Below are positions 1 through 9,296 of a DNA stretch of 64,000 bases, piece by piece (the first letter of the stretch is position 1; each line of letters starts with the position of its first letter). Both the position numbers and the translations under genes were made by a program. Source of the stretch: DATFFO01 sp963744905. Lineage in GTDB: Bacteria > Actinomycetota > Acidimicrobiia > Spongiisociales > ZC4RG35. The stretch lies in NCBI GenBank assembly GCA_963744905.1, contig CAVUUV010000003.1, positions 1 through 64,000 of the forward strand, read 5' to 3'. The notes under the pieces were generated by a model. That model did not search any database. It saw only the letters and a program-made list of their open reading frames with translations, and had not been told where the DNA came from.

Positions 1-620
1 AGGAGGCCGAGAGCCTTGTAAAAACAAAAAATTCAGCCGGGAGATAACCATATTATCAGGCGGCGCGCGATCATTCCATCGCCGCGAAGGCCAAACAGGA
101 CCTGGGCGAGGTGGGCTGGGTGAACCAGGGCGATGTAGTACCGGCACTCGATCATGTGATTTTCTCGTTGGGGCCGGGTGAGATCGGGGGTCCCGTAGAA
201 ACGCCGGCCGGCTGGCACCTGGTGAAGGTTGTTGAGGTGAAAGAAGCCCGCTTTACCGATTTCTCCGATGAGGCGACGCACAAGCTCACGCGGCGCAAGT
301 ACCTGCACGAGAAAATCGATGCCTATACTGCGGAACTGCGCAAGAACCAGTTTCCGGTGGAGGTTTACCAGGACCGCCTGGTACAGCTCGAGCAGCAGGA
401 AGCCGACGCGGTGAAGGCGCTGGCGGAGAAATCGAAGCAGCCGGGATCGATGACTGAGAGCGCATTGGGGAACTGCAGAAACTCATCAAGCCGTAGGCGT
501 AAGTAGTAGTGAAAGTGTATGGATTGCCTGGGATAGAATGTTGAGTTGTACAGGTTTTGTCAGGGTACGGGTAGGTCTTGATTTGAGAACAAATCGCGAA
601 AAGGGTGTCGCTAAGCGTGT
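1..620. repeat. Left arm of a long inverted repeat
   Basis: The first 620 bases are a noisy reverse complement of bases 622 to about 1243, centred near 621 with an unpaired loop of about 30 bases (604-635). Differences between the arms are scattered substitutions and one- to few-base indels, many in homopolymers. That is the error profile of a raw read strand, not of two diverged genomic copies. The arm continues to the first base, so the window probably starts inside the palindrome. The likely origin is a fold-back read (template followed by its complement) or an amplification chimera; a genuine genomic palindrome this long is less likely. Confidence 0.9.
60..495 (+). pseudogene. Folded-back copy of the peptidyl-prolyl isomerase C-terminus
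   Basis: The plus strand repeats the C-terminal half of the isomerase encoded at 749-1640 on the other strand, including the parvulin signature stretches GWVNQGD, FSLGPGEIGGPV and GWHLVKV, and ends at the same stop (TAG at 493-495). It is not an independent gene: it lies in the left arm of the inverted repeat and carries extra indels, for example a frame change near the MTE/RIGELQKL stretch at about 455-480. Confidence 0.75.
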
Positions 621-621
621 G

Positions 622-1243
622 ATACATAGCAACTCCTCCTTTCGCGTTATTCGTTCTCAAATCAAAGACCAACCCGTACCCCTACAAAACCTGTACAACT
701 CAACATTCTATCCCAGGCAATCCATACACTTTCACTACTCACTCACGCCTACGGCTTGATGAGTTTCTGCAGTTCACCAATGCGCTTCTCAGTCATCGAT
801 CCCGGCCGCTTCGATTTCTCCGCCAGAGCCTTGACCGCGTCGGCTTCCTGCTGCTCGAGCTGTACCAGGCGGTCCTGGTAAACCTCTACTGCAGTTTGGT
901 TCTTGCGCAGTTCCGCAGTATAGGCATCGATTTTCTCGTGCAGGTACTTGCGCCGCGTGAGCTTGTGCGTCGCCTCATCGGAGAAATCGGTAAATCGGGC
1001 CTCTTTCACCTCAACAACCTTTACCAGGTGCCAGCCGGCTCTCGTTTCCTACGGGGCCCCCGATCTCACCCGGCCCCAACGAGAAAATCACCTGATCGAG
1101 CTCCGGTACTACATCGCCCTGGTTCACCCAGCCCACCTCGCCCAGGTCCTGTTTGGCCTTCGCGGCGATGGAATGATCGCGCGCCGCCTGATAGATGGTT
1201 ATCTCCCCGGCTTCGATTTTCTGTCCTTGAGGCTCTCGGCCTC
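622..1243. repeat. Right arm of a long inverted repeat
   Basis: This is the partner of the left arm. It is the cleaner copy: its minus strand carries the isomerase gene with fewer frameshifts than the left copy. Downstream of 1243 the gene continues as single-copy sequence to about 1640. Confidence 0.9.
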
Positions 1244-1640
1244 CTCTTTGGTCTTGATGCTGCCACAACCATCTGCAACTTGCGGGCCTCCGGCACAATG
1301 AAACGATTTTTATTCGCCTCGTAATATTCCTTGAGTTCCTTCACCGAGGGTTCCATGCTCTTTGACAGCTGCTCGCGATGCATGTTGGTCAACAGCGTTT
1401 TCTGGTATTCCTTTAATCGCCTTTGATACAAGGGATCATTCTCGAGTCCCGCCACTTTGGCCTTCTGCACCATGATGCGCAGGTCGATCTCGCTTTCCAG
1501 GGCGTCGCGGCGAACCTGATCCTCATCCGCCGACGGGTTGGCCATGATCGCCCCTTTACCGGCAGCGATGATCCTGTCATTCATCTGTCCCCAGGTGATG
1601 GTCTCGTCACCGACCTCGGCCAGTGGCGTGCTTGTCCGAA
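749..1640 (-). pseudogene. Parvulin-type peptidyl-prolyl isomerase, frameshifted and 5'-truncated
   Basis: A PpiC/SurA-like periplasmic foldase would catalyse cis-trans isomerisation of prolyl bonds. The visible part starts at AEVGDETITWGQMNDR, runs through a charged helical linker (MVQKAKVAG, LYQRRLKEYQKTL) typical of SurA/PpiC N-domains, and then the rotamase core GWVNQGDVVPEL, FSLGPGEIGGPV, GWHLVKVVEVKE, followed by a charged coiled-coil C-terminus rich in E, K and R. Frame changes lie near 1262 and 1010-1065. The N-terminus and signal peptide are lost at the junction at 1644. Lower GC and family type differ from the actinobacterial sequence that follows, so this piece is probably from another bacterium. 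Confidence 0.8.
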
Positions 1641-1643
1641 CGG

Positions 1644-1678
1644 AGCAATACGTAGTTGTCGGCGGGTTACGTATTGCT
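1644..1678. other. Probable nanopore adapter remnant at a chimeric junction
   Basis: Bases 1644-1654 read AGCAATACGTA and 1667-1678 read TTACGTATTGCT, an inverted pair separated by 12 unrelated bases. As I remember the ligation adapter, its top strand ends in TTACGTATTGCT and the complementary end begins AGCAATACGTAA. Their order here (end-of-read form first, start-of-read form second) is what two concatenated reads would leave. Left of it is an isomerase fragment, right of it an enoyl-CoA hydratase fragment: both genes are cut exactly here. Confidence 0.85.
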
Positions 1679-1956
1679 GGCGAGACCTTCGACGGCTTTC
1701 GCGCCGCAGAGCTCGGCCTGGTCACCGAGGCGGTGCCCGCCGAGGAACTGGACGACGCGGTCGACGGTGTCGTGACGCAGCTGGCGAAGTCCCCGCGCCA
1801 GGGCCTCGCCCAGACCAAGCGACTGCTCAACGAAGTCGCTGGTCGCGCGCATCGACGAGCGCGGCCAGGACATGGCAGCGCTGTCGACCCGGCTGTTCGG
1901 CAGCGACGTGGCCCGCGAGGCGGATGATGGCGTTCCTCTCCCGCGGTCGCGGCTGA
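1679..1956 (+). pseudogene. Enoyl-CoA hydratase/isomerase family, C-terminal fragment
   Basis: The fragment starts abruptly after the adapter-like junction and encodes GETFDGFRAAELGLVTEAVP, the crotonase-fold segment where the family has A-x-x-x-G-L-V, then QTKRLLNE and, after a frame change near 1842, DMAALSTRLFGS and a final MMAFLSRGRG before TGA (1954-1956). The end resembles the usual EGMxAFLEKR tail of fatty-acid beta-oxidation hydratases. The N-terminal two thirds, with the CoA-binding and oxyanion-hole loops, are missing, so substrate cannot be inferred. At least two indels are present. Confidence 0.8.
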
Positions 1957-2011
1957 AACACGGCCGCTGCGATTCGGGCGCCGGTGGGCACAGCGATAGC
2001 CTGCGGAGTCC

Positions 2012-4635
2012 ATGCCTGCCCGCCCACAGACCCCCCGCCCTTCCCGATCGTCGCCTGGTTCGAGCGTCGCACGCCGCGCCAGCGCAGGATCGGGCTTGTC
2101 GTGCTGTTGGTCGTTGCGGCGGCGTTCGCGCTGCGGCTCCTCGGCGGTCGACCATGCTGGACCGGTGGTGGTTCGCCAGCGTCACCGATGCCCCGGTCTG
2201 GTCGACCAAGGTCGGTGCGCAACTGCTGCTGGCGGGGTGGCCGCGATCGTGGTCTCGCGGGCTCGTGCTGTCGGCTCGGCCGTCGATCGCCACCGGAGCC
2301 GCCGGCACCCGGCAACGAGCCGAACCGGCTGGTGCGGCGCTACCGCCACCGCATGGGCTCGGCCCACCGGCTGGGTGCTGTATCGGTTTCGCCGCCTATC
2401 TCACGCTGCGGATCGGCGGTGCCGCCATGGGGATGTGGCAGCCGTGGCTGCTGTTCCTGCACGGGCCGACCGTCGGGCCGCACGGCCCCCGACGTCGGTT
2501 GGGACTCGGCTACCACCTGTTCCGGCTGCCACTGCTGATCGTCGTCAGCGCCTGGCTGCGTCAACTCCTGCTGGTGGCCGGCGGGTTCGCGCTTGGCGGG
2601 CTACCTCGCCAACGGGGCGCTGCGGATCCCGCGAGGGAGCGCCGCTCCGCGCCGCGGGTGCTGCCGCACATGGCGTGCTCGTCGCCGCGTTCGCGCTGCG
2701 TGCAGGCGCTGACCTACGTCTTCGTCTCGCGCCCGGCGACGGCCACCGAACGAGGTCGGGGCGTTCGACGGTCCCGGCTTGACACTCGTCCACGTGGTCC
2801 TGCCCGGCGCTGGTCGTGCTCGCGCCGTGGCCCTCGTCGCGGCGGTGGCGGCGCTGTGCGGACGCCCGGACCGGGCGCTGGCGCCCGCTGCGCGTGGGCG
2901 CTTCGGCGGGCTGGGGCGTGCTGCACGGATCCTGCTGCTCGGTCGTGCCGACCGCGGTCGTGCAGCGCGGTCGCTCGTGCAGCCCGCCGAGGGCGTGCGC
3001 GAGCTGCCCGTACATCGCACACAACCTCGAGGCGACGCGCACCGCCTACGGCCTCGACGCCGTCGAGCAGGTCACGCGTGCCGTTCACCGACGCGCTCGC
3101 CGGTGACCCCGGCCGAGCCAGGCCGACGACCGTCCAGCGGATGCCGCTGTTCGACGAGGCCCAGCTGATCGCCCGCTGCAGGTGCTGCTGGGCACGACCG
3201 CGACGCGGATCAGCGACGTCGACCTGGACCGCTACGACATCGACGGCCGACTGCGCCCGGTCCTGGTCGCGGCCCGCAACGCCAACGCCGCGGACCTGCC
3301 CGAGCAGGGGTGGGTCGCAGAAGCACCTCGTCTACACCCACGGTGACGGCGTCGTCGCGGTCCCCGCGGACGCGACCGCACCGGACGGACGCCCGGACGT
3401 CGGCGCCCTGGCCGACCGGCTGCAGCCCGCAGCACCCCGCAGCTGTACTTCGGCGAGGGGCTGAACGGCTGGTACGCGATCGTCGGCACGAAGCGCCAGG
3501 AGGTCGGTGGCACCTCTTCGACGCCGACACCGGGATCGCGCTGTCCAGCCGTGGCGCCGTCTGGCTGCTGGCCATGGCCGGCAGGCGAGTCGAGCCGTTC
3601 TCTCCGCCGAGCTGACCGACTACTCCCAGCTGCTCTACCGGCGCGGCCTGGTCGAGCGGCTGCAACTACCTCGCGCCGTTCCTGTCGTTCGACGCCAACG
3701 CCTACCCGGTCGTCACCGACGGACCGCGTCACCTGGGTCATCGACGGGTACACGACCTCGCGCGACCTACCCGTACGCGCAGTTCCCGCGCGACGCGCGG
3801 GTGTCCGCGGCGAGCGGCCTGGCCGACGGTCGCTTCAACTACGTCCACGCGTCCGTGAAGGCCACCGTCGACGCCTACGACGGGACCGTCCACCTCTACC
3901 GCACCGAGATCGGTGGCGCCGACGACCCGGTCCTCGACGCCTGGATCGACGATCTTCCCCGGCCTGGTCGAGCCGATCGCCGAGATGCCGACGACGATCC
4001 GGCAGCATCTGCTGTATCCGCAGGATCTGCTGACCGTGCAGACCGCCATGCTCGGCCGCTACCACGTCGACGATGCCGAGACGCTGTTCAGCGGTGCCGA
4101 CAGCTGGGCGGTCAGCGCCGCCGCCGGGGCTGGGTGTCGTCGCGGCGACGGCGACGAGCACCGAAGACGGCCGGGCCCGGCCCCGTCGGTGTCGCTGTTC
4201 ATGCCCGGCGGCGACGACCTCGGCGGCCACTGGGTCGCGATCCGTCCGTACGGACCCGGTGCGGCCGGCCGGCCGACGCTCCACGCGTGACGACATGGCC
4301 GGCATCGCGGTCGCCGACCACGACAACCCGGAGCGGCTCCGCCTCGTCCGGTTCGAGGTCGCGCCCGGCCAGCCGATCTCCAGCCCCCAGGTCGCACAGA
4401 GCCGCGATCGACACCGACCGGGACCTCGCCTCGCTGTTCACGCTGCTCAACGCCAACGGGTCGGCCGTCCAGTTCGGGCCGATGACGCCGCTGCCGCTCG
4501 GACGGCGCGATGGTCTGGGCACGCCCCATCATCGTCACCGGGACCGCGGACACGACGACGCCCCGCCTGTACGGCGTGGCGGCGGTGTCCAACGGTCTGG
4601 TCGGGGTCGACGGACCGCGTTGTGCGCGGCGCTGA
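2012..4635 (+). pseudogene. UPF0182 family large membrane protein, many frameshifts
   Basis: Pieces in all three frames assemble in order into one protein of about 870 residues matching the UPF0182 family of actinobacterial membrane proteins of unknown function. Visible parts are the N-terminal PRQRRIGLVVLLVVAAAFAL helix, several further membrane helices to about 2960, then the soluble half: VQKHLVYTHGDGVVAVPA, LYFGEGLNGWYAIVGTK, WVIDGYTTSRDYPYAQ, NYVHASVKATVDAYDGTVHL, MPTTIRQHLLYPQDLLTVQ and SWAVSAAAG. Indels occur about every hundred bases, always leaving the next family block intact, which points to sequencing error. Start chosen at ATG 2012; the stop at 4635 is the first in the frame of the last recognisable block and is uncertain. 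Confidence 0.8.
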
Positions 4636-4664
4636 CGGACCGCGGTCGGTCGACGCCCCGCTGA

Positions 4665-5406
4665 TCAGCCGACCGTCGTCCTCGTACTGGCCCGATCACC
4701 TCGTCGACCGGACCGTCGGCCCGCAGGACGCCCTGCTCGATCCACAGCGCCGCGCGTCGCACTGCTCCGTGATCGTCGTCGAGCGAGTGGCTGACGAGCA
4801 GCAGCGTCCCGGCGTCGTCGAGCAGCGACCGGATCCGGTCGGCCGACTTCTGCCGGAAGCGCCTGGTCGCCGACGGCCAGCGCCTCGTCGATGAGCAGGA
4901 TCTTCGGGGCGACCGAGGTGGCGATGGAGAAGTGCAGGCGCGCCTTCATGCCGGACGAGTAGGTGCGCAGCGGCCGGTCCAGCGCCTCGCCGAGGTCGGT
5001 GAACTCGCCGATCTCCTCGATGCGCTCGTCGAGCTCGTCGCTGCTCATGCCGAGCGCCAGGCAGCCGATGCAGATGTTGCGCCAGCCGGTGGCGGTCGGG
5101 CATCAGCGTCGCGCCCGACGCCGAGCAGCTTGGGTTCGTCGGACACGAGGATCTCGCCCGACGGTGGGCGGCAGCAGCCCGGCGATCGCGGCCAGCAGCG
5201 TCGACTTGCCCGAGCCGTTGGATCCGATGACGCCGACGGACTCGCCGCTGGCGAACGTCGAACGACACGCCCTTGAGCGCATGCACGACGCTGCGGCCGG
5301 TGCCCTGCCGGTTCACGAGCCGGTCGCGCAGCGCGGCGCGGCGGTTCTCGTAGATCTCGTACTCGAGGTGCAGGTCCCGCACGGAGATCGACAGTGGCGC
5401 CGTCAT
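4665..5406 (-). pseudogene. ABC transporter ATP-binding protein, polysaccharide/teichoic acid export type
   Basis: This ATPase would power export of a cell-surface polysaccharide with the permease just upstream (TagH/Wzt class). It starts MTAPLSISVRDLHLEYEIYE, followed by the Walker A region around 5195-5220 (SNGSGKST in broken frame), the signature TYSSGMKARLHFSIATS and Walker B KILLIDEALAVGD, the hallmark string of the TagH/RfbE/Wzt subfamily, and LWIEQGVLRADGPVDEV at the end. There are several single-base frameshifts. It overlaps the permease stop at ATGA (5403-5406), as in an operon. No extra carbohydrate-binding C-terminal domain is visible, so it is the short form. Confidence 0.85.
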
Positions 5407-6310
5407 GACCGTCCGTACCGTCCACTCGGCGGCGCGGAAGAAGCGGAACCCGAACCACAGCAGGCCGCACGAGATGATCGACCGTGCGCGACGACGTTGG
5501 TCGATGTCCAGCGGCTCGTGCGAGGAAGACCCAGCGGTACAAGTCGATGATCGTCGGCCATCGGGTTGAGCGCCAGGGCAGGACGCGGGCGAACTGCGGG
5601 GCGCCGGTCCGCGAGACGAAGCGGCTCGATCGGGACCATCACCCCGGACAGGTACCGCAGCAGCTGGAAGAGGAACGGGATGATCTGCTCGATGTCGCGG
5701 AACTTGTCGTTGAGTCGCGCTGCGATGAAGGCGCCGCCGAGGTTGAAGATGCGGTGTGGATCGAGGATGACCACCGGCAGCAGCAGCCACCGGCGGGAGA
5801 TACCCCAGCCCGACAATGGCACGATACCGCCGAGCACGCCGAGCTCGATGCCGAAGCTGAGCAGTTGGTTGATCACCGACCGAGATCGGCAGGAGCGCCC
5901 GTGGGAAGCGGATGGCCTCGGATCAGGCCCGATGTTCGACAGCCAGCGACTTGGCCCCGTTGATCATGCTGCTCTGCGTGCAGCGGAACGGCGAACAGCG
6001 CCGACGGTCAGCCACAGCAGGAAGTTGTCGGGCCGGTTGGACCTCGAGCAGCGTCCCGAACACCAGGTAGTAGACCGCGATCGTCAGCAGTCGGGTTGCC
6101 AAGGTGCCAGGCGTTGCCCAGCAGCGTCGTCTTGTGCTGCGAGCGCATCTGCTCCAGCGGCACCTCGACGGCGAACTCGCGCCGCTCCCACATCGCCCGG
6201 AGGTACTCGCCGGTGGTCTGGTCGGCGTTGATCGGTGCGAGGCCCTCGGCGACCTCGTCCTCGTCGACGCCGTCCTCGTCGACGCCGCCCTCAGCGGCGG
6301 TCACACTCAT
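5403..6310 (-). pseudogene. ABC-2 type permease for polysaccharide export
   Basis: Membrane partner of the ATPase (TagG/Wzm class). The N-terminus starts MSVTAAEGG, with an acidic low-complexity stretch, then WERREFAVEVPLEQMRSQH and TTLLGNAWHLGNPLL, a conserved start of the ABC-2 permease domain. Helices follow in broken frame; FNLGGAFIAARLNDKFRDIEQ with a hydrophobic stretch and LSGVMVPIEP near 5620-5760 are typical of the family. Indels are frequent. Its start lies inside the 3' end of the kinase gene (overlap about 20 bases), suggesting co-transcription. Confidence 0.82.
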
Positions 6311-7634
6311 CGGGACGTCCGGTGTCGAGGCGACCTGTGACGGTACCACTGGGGGCCTGGTGCCCAGCATCCGGATCGGGCGCCACAGCACCCCCGACGG
6401 TCGTCGCGGCAGTTGCCACGCCCGCCTGGTCGCCCGGGTTTGGCAGGCGCCCACCTCCGCAGCGGGCGGTGTCGGCCATCGGCGGCCCGGCAGCGCCCGG
6501 GGGCCCAGCGCGGACGCCCCATCCCACGAGGACGACGACCGGGAGCAGCAGCACGAGCAGCGCGACTGCGATCCCCCCACCCCGCGTCGCCGATGCGGCG
6601 GTCGCCTGTGGCGAGGGGGTCGGTGCTGGCCCCCATCGCCGGGTCGACGCGCCGGCGGTCCGCGTCAGCGTCGCCGCAGGAACCTCCGCCGCCAGCGGGG
6701 TGGCCCATGCTGCTGCTCCAGTCGCTGGGGCCGTCGTGCGGTTGCGGCGTGGTGACACCCCCGGCGTGGGTGAACCCTGCGATCCCCGCGGCCGGGACCG
6801 CGGCGTCGGGGCGTTGCTCGCATCGGCTCGCTTCTCGATGGCGGCCAGCCTGGTGGACAGCAGGTCGGTGGTCGTCGCCGACAGGGCGTCGGCGGCGGTC
6901 GCGGCGTCGCCGATCGTCCCGTCGACGCATGCGGTGAGTACGTCGTGCAGCGGGGGTGGCACGAGCGGGTGGGCTGCGAGGTCGACCGGCGCCCGGGGGC
7001 CACTGCGGGGTGGCGCGGTGCCGGTCGCCGCTGTCCACAGCGTCGTCGCCAGCGCGTGCAGGTCGCTGGCAGGGCCAGCCGGCGCGCCGGCGAACAGGCG
7101 GTGGTCGACGTGCGCGGGATGTCCGACCACGTCCCGGTCCAGCGGTAGCGGCGCGGCCTCGTCGTCGAGCGCGTGGTCGAGGTCCGCCAGCAGCGGCTGC
7201 AGTTCCGCGTCGAGCAGGACGTTGCCGGGGTGCACGTCGCGGTGCACGACGCCGGCGCGGTGCAGCGCGGCCAACGCCGCCGCCAGTCGTGCTCCCGTGT
7301 CGGCGACCTCGTGGGCGGCCAGCGGGCCGTGGTGGGCGACCACGTCTCGCAGCGACCCACCAGGGGCGTGTCGCAGGACGAGCGTCCGCCCGTCGTGGTC
7401 CTCCACCACGTCGACCAAGCGGATCACGGACGGGTGACTGACCCGCTGCAGGATCCCTGCCTCACGGCCGAGGGCATCCACCGCGTCGGGGTGGTCCCAC
7501 GGCGCTCGCTTGACCACGACCACCAGGCCGGTCCTGCGCTCGACGGCGCGGTGGACGGTTGCTCGGTGCCCCCCGAGGTGCTCGAGCAGTTCCACCCGGT
7601 CTGTGAGGAGAGCTGTCACGAGATCCTCCGACAT
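6291..7634 (-). CDS. Membrane-anchored Ser/Thr protein kinase with variant DFG motif
   Basis: A 447-residue protein-kinase-fold protein. The N-terminal kinase domain shows VVVVKRAP (VAxK lysine near residue 34), a glutamate helix (ALGREAGIL), and the catalytic loop HRDVHPGNVLL. The metal-binding loop is ADLDHALDD, where the usual DFG is DLD. Residues about 240-350 are proline/arginine-rich linker, and residues 353-376 form one transmembrane helix (IAVALLVLLLPVVVLVGW) followed by a short extracytoplasmic tail. Start at ATG 7634 (MSEDLVTALL). It heads the leftward group with the polysaccharide exporter and is divergent from the pilus operon. The frame is intact, unlike its neighbours. It may phosphorylate cell-envelope or exporter proteins; this is inference. 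Confidence 0.8.
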   Translation of the reverse strand: MSEDLVTALLTDRVELLEHLGGHRATVHRAVERRTGLVVVVKRAPWDHPDAVDALGREAGILQRVSHPSVIRLVDVVEDHDGRTLVLRHAPGGSLRDVVAHHGPLAAHEVADTGARLAAALAALHRAGVVHRDVHPGNVLLDAELQPLLADLDHALDDEAAPLPLDRDVVGHPAHVDHRLFAGAPAGPASDLHALATTLWTAATGTAPPRSGPRAPVDLAAHPLVPPPLHDVLTACVDGTIGDAATAADALSATTTDLLSTRLAAIEKRADASNAPTPRSRPRGSQGSPTPGVSPRRNRTTAPATGAAAWATPLAAEVPAATLTRTAGASTRRWGPAPTPSPQATAASATRGGGIAVALLVLLLPVVVLVGWGVRAGPPGAAGPPMADTARCGGGRLPNPGDQAGVATAATTVGGAVAPDPDAGHQAPSGTVTGRLDTGRPDECDRR

Positions 7635-7754
7635 GTGTACATTGCGTGAGCACGTTTCAATGCATCTCGTACTATACACATCCGTCACAGTCCCCGCACC
7701 GCCCGCTCTGCGATATGGTCCGGCGGCCGTTTGGACAGGATCTGGAGGTCTGGC

Positions 7755-8693
7755 ATGGTCATGACTGACCAGTCCCGTCACGCAACCGTGCCGGCGTCGT
7801 GGGCCGATCCCGCGGCGTCGTTGCGTCCAGCGGCCCCTTGGTGGCGCCGGGCACTGCCGTTGGCGTCGTGGCTCGGTTGCCTGCTGCTGGCGGTCGGCCT
7901 GCTGCTCGCCCTCGGCGATGGCCGCCTGGCCGCACCTGTACTGACCGACCCCAGCGGCTGGGCGGCCTGGGCGGCAGGTCGCGACCCCCTCGAGGTGGCC
8001 ATGGTCGTGCTGCGCCTCCTGGCCCTGGCGCTGGCGTGGTACCTGCTCGGGGTCACCAGCGTCTCCGTCGTGGCACGGGTCCTGCGGGCCGCCCGGCTGG
8101 TGCAACTCGCCGACGCGCTCTCGATGGGGCCCGTCAAGGTCCTGGTGCAGCAGGCGGTGGGCGTCGGGCTGGCTGCGGGTGTGCTGGCCGTCGCCGTGCC
8201 CGGAGTCCCCGGCGCGACCCGGACCTCGGCCGCGCACCACCCCGCGGCCTCCGCCGACGCTGCGACCGTGGTCGCGGCGGCGGTCACGGACTCCGTCGGA
8301 CCGACCTCGGCGGCCCTCCCCGCGGCAGCGACGCCGAGCGCCGATGTTGGTGTCTCGGCCGTACCCGTCCCGGCGCCGGCGCCTGCACCTGCACACGAGC
8401 GGGCAACGAGCCCGCCGCCACGGCCGGCCGGAAGCGACCAGGACGGTGCCGCCGGCGTCGAGCAGCCCGACCCCCGCGAGATCCGCATCGCCCCCGGTGA
8501 CCACTTCTGGGCGATCGCCGAGCAGGACCTCGCCGAGCACCTCGGTCGGCCGGCGACCGACCTCGAGGTCGTCGCGCACTGGGAGGCGATCCTGGAGGCG
8601 AACGCCGACCGCCTCGAGGTCCCGGGGAATCCCGACCTGCTGCTCCCCGGCCAGTTGGTGGTGCTGCCACCGGTCAGTGGCGTGCAGCCATGA
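7755..8693 (+). CDS. Membrane protein with C-terminal LysM-like domain, head of pilus operon
   Basis: About 312 residues. Three hydrophobic segments lie at the N-terminus (LPLASWLGCLLLAVGLLLAL; a helix around VVLRLLALALAWYLLGV; VGVGLAAGVLAVAVPGV), then an Ala/Pro-rich linker and a C-terminal stretch GDHFWAIAEQ ... NADRLEVPGNPDLLLPGQLVVLP that matches a LysM motif (G-D-x-x-W-x-I-A, N, P-D-L-I-x-P-G-Q). LysM binds peptidoglycan, so the protein could seat the secretion/pilus machine in the wall. Start ATG 7755 was preferred over 7731 because GGAGG at 7744-7748 sits six bases upstream. It overlaps the next gene by ATGA. Confidence 0.78.
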   Translation: MVMTDQSRHATVPASWADPAASLRPAAPWWRRALPLASWLGCLLLAVGLLLALGDGRLAAPVLTDPSGWAAWAAGRDPLEVAMVVLRLLALALAWYLLGVTSVSVVARVLRAARLVQLADALSMGPVKVLVQQAVGVGLAAGVLAVAVPGVPGATRTSAAHHPAASADAATVVAAAVTDSVGPTSAALPAAATPSADVGVSAVPVPAPAPAPAHERATSPPPRPAGSDQDGAAGVEQPDPREIRIAPGDHFWAIAEQDLAEHLGRPATDLEVVAHWEAILEANADRLEVPGNPDLLLPGQLVVLPPVSGVQP

Positions 8694-9235
8694 CGCCCAA
8701 CCACGCCGACCCCCACGTCCAACTGCTCGACGACGCCCGCCACGCGCAGGCCGTCGCCGACCGCAGCCAGCGTCGGCTCCTGGTCGAGGCCGACGAGCAG
8801 GACGCCACCTTCCGCGGATCGTTGGAGGAGGCAGCAGAGTGGGGTGGTGAGCTGGTCCTGGAGACCTCACTGGGGCATCGCCTCCGTGGGCGCGTGCGCG
8901 CGCTGGCATCGGACCACCTCGTGGTCGACGGCGACCACGGGCGTGCCTGGCTCCGGCTCGCAGCGGTCACGCTCGTGCGGACGGTGCGCGGTGGTGAGTT
9001 GCGCGCCGGTGGTGGGGAGCGCAGCCCGCGACCGGACGTGCGCCTCGCCGATGCACTGCGCGGCCTCGTCGAGCGCCGGGCAGACGTCGAGGTCGTGTTC
9101 GACGGCGGCTCGATCGCACGCGGCACGGTCACCGCCGCTGGCCGCGACGTGTTGACCCTGCGCGACCCCGCGACCGGAGAGCGCGCGCTGGTGCACCTGG
9201 CCCGGGCGGCCCTCGTTGTCGCCCGTGCCGGCTGA
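8690..9235 (+). CDS. Hypothetical protein of the pilus operon
   Basis: A 181-residue protein, acidic and soluble, no membrane segment. Its start overlaps the preceding stop (ATGA), so it is translationally coupled. Two similar beta-rich blocks, LVLETSLGHRLRGRVRALAS with DHLVVDGDHGRAWLRLAAV and VEVVFDGGSIARGTVTAAG with DVLTLRDPATGERALVHLARA, look like a duplicated Sm-like or small beta-barrel fold. I recognise no family. Position between the LysM-like protein and CpaB suggests a role in pilus assembly or its control. Confidence 0.65.
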   Translation: MTPNHADPHVQLLDDARHAQAVADRSQRRLLVEADEQDATFRGSLEEAAEWGGELVLETSLGHRLRGRVRALASDHLVVDGDHGRAWLRLAAVTLVRTVRGGELRAGGGERSPRPDVRLADALRGLVERRADVEVVFDGGSIARGTVTAAGRDVLTLRDPATGERALVHLARAALVVARAG

Positions 9236-9296
9236 GACCGCAGCCCCACTCCCACACGACCACCCGATCCGTCCGTCCCACCCACCCGAGAGCGCC

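Noticed and set aside
600..672. A new gene start (AGGAGG then ATG, MYHTLSDTLF) at the palindrome centre
   Set aside because: The frame runs through the loop into the folded-back arm, so its downstream part is an artefact; only about 30 bases are unique sequence.
7640..7750. Sigma-70 promoter in the AT-richer gap between kinase and pilus operon
   Set aside because: The region surely holds divergent promoters, but no -35/-10 pair with proper spacing could be chosen with confidence.
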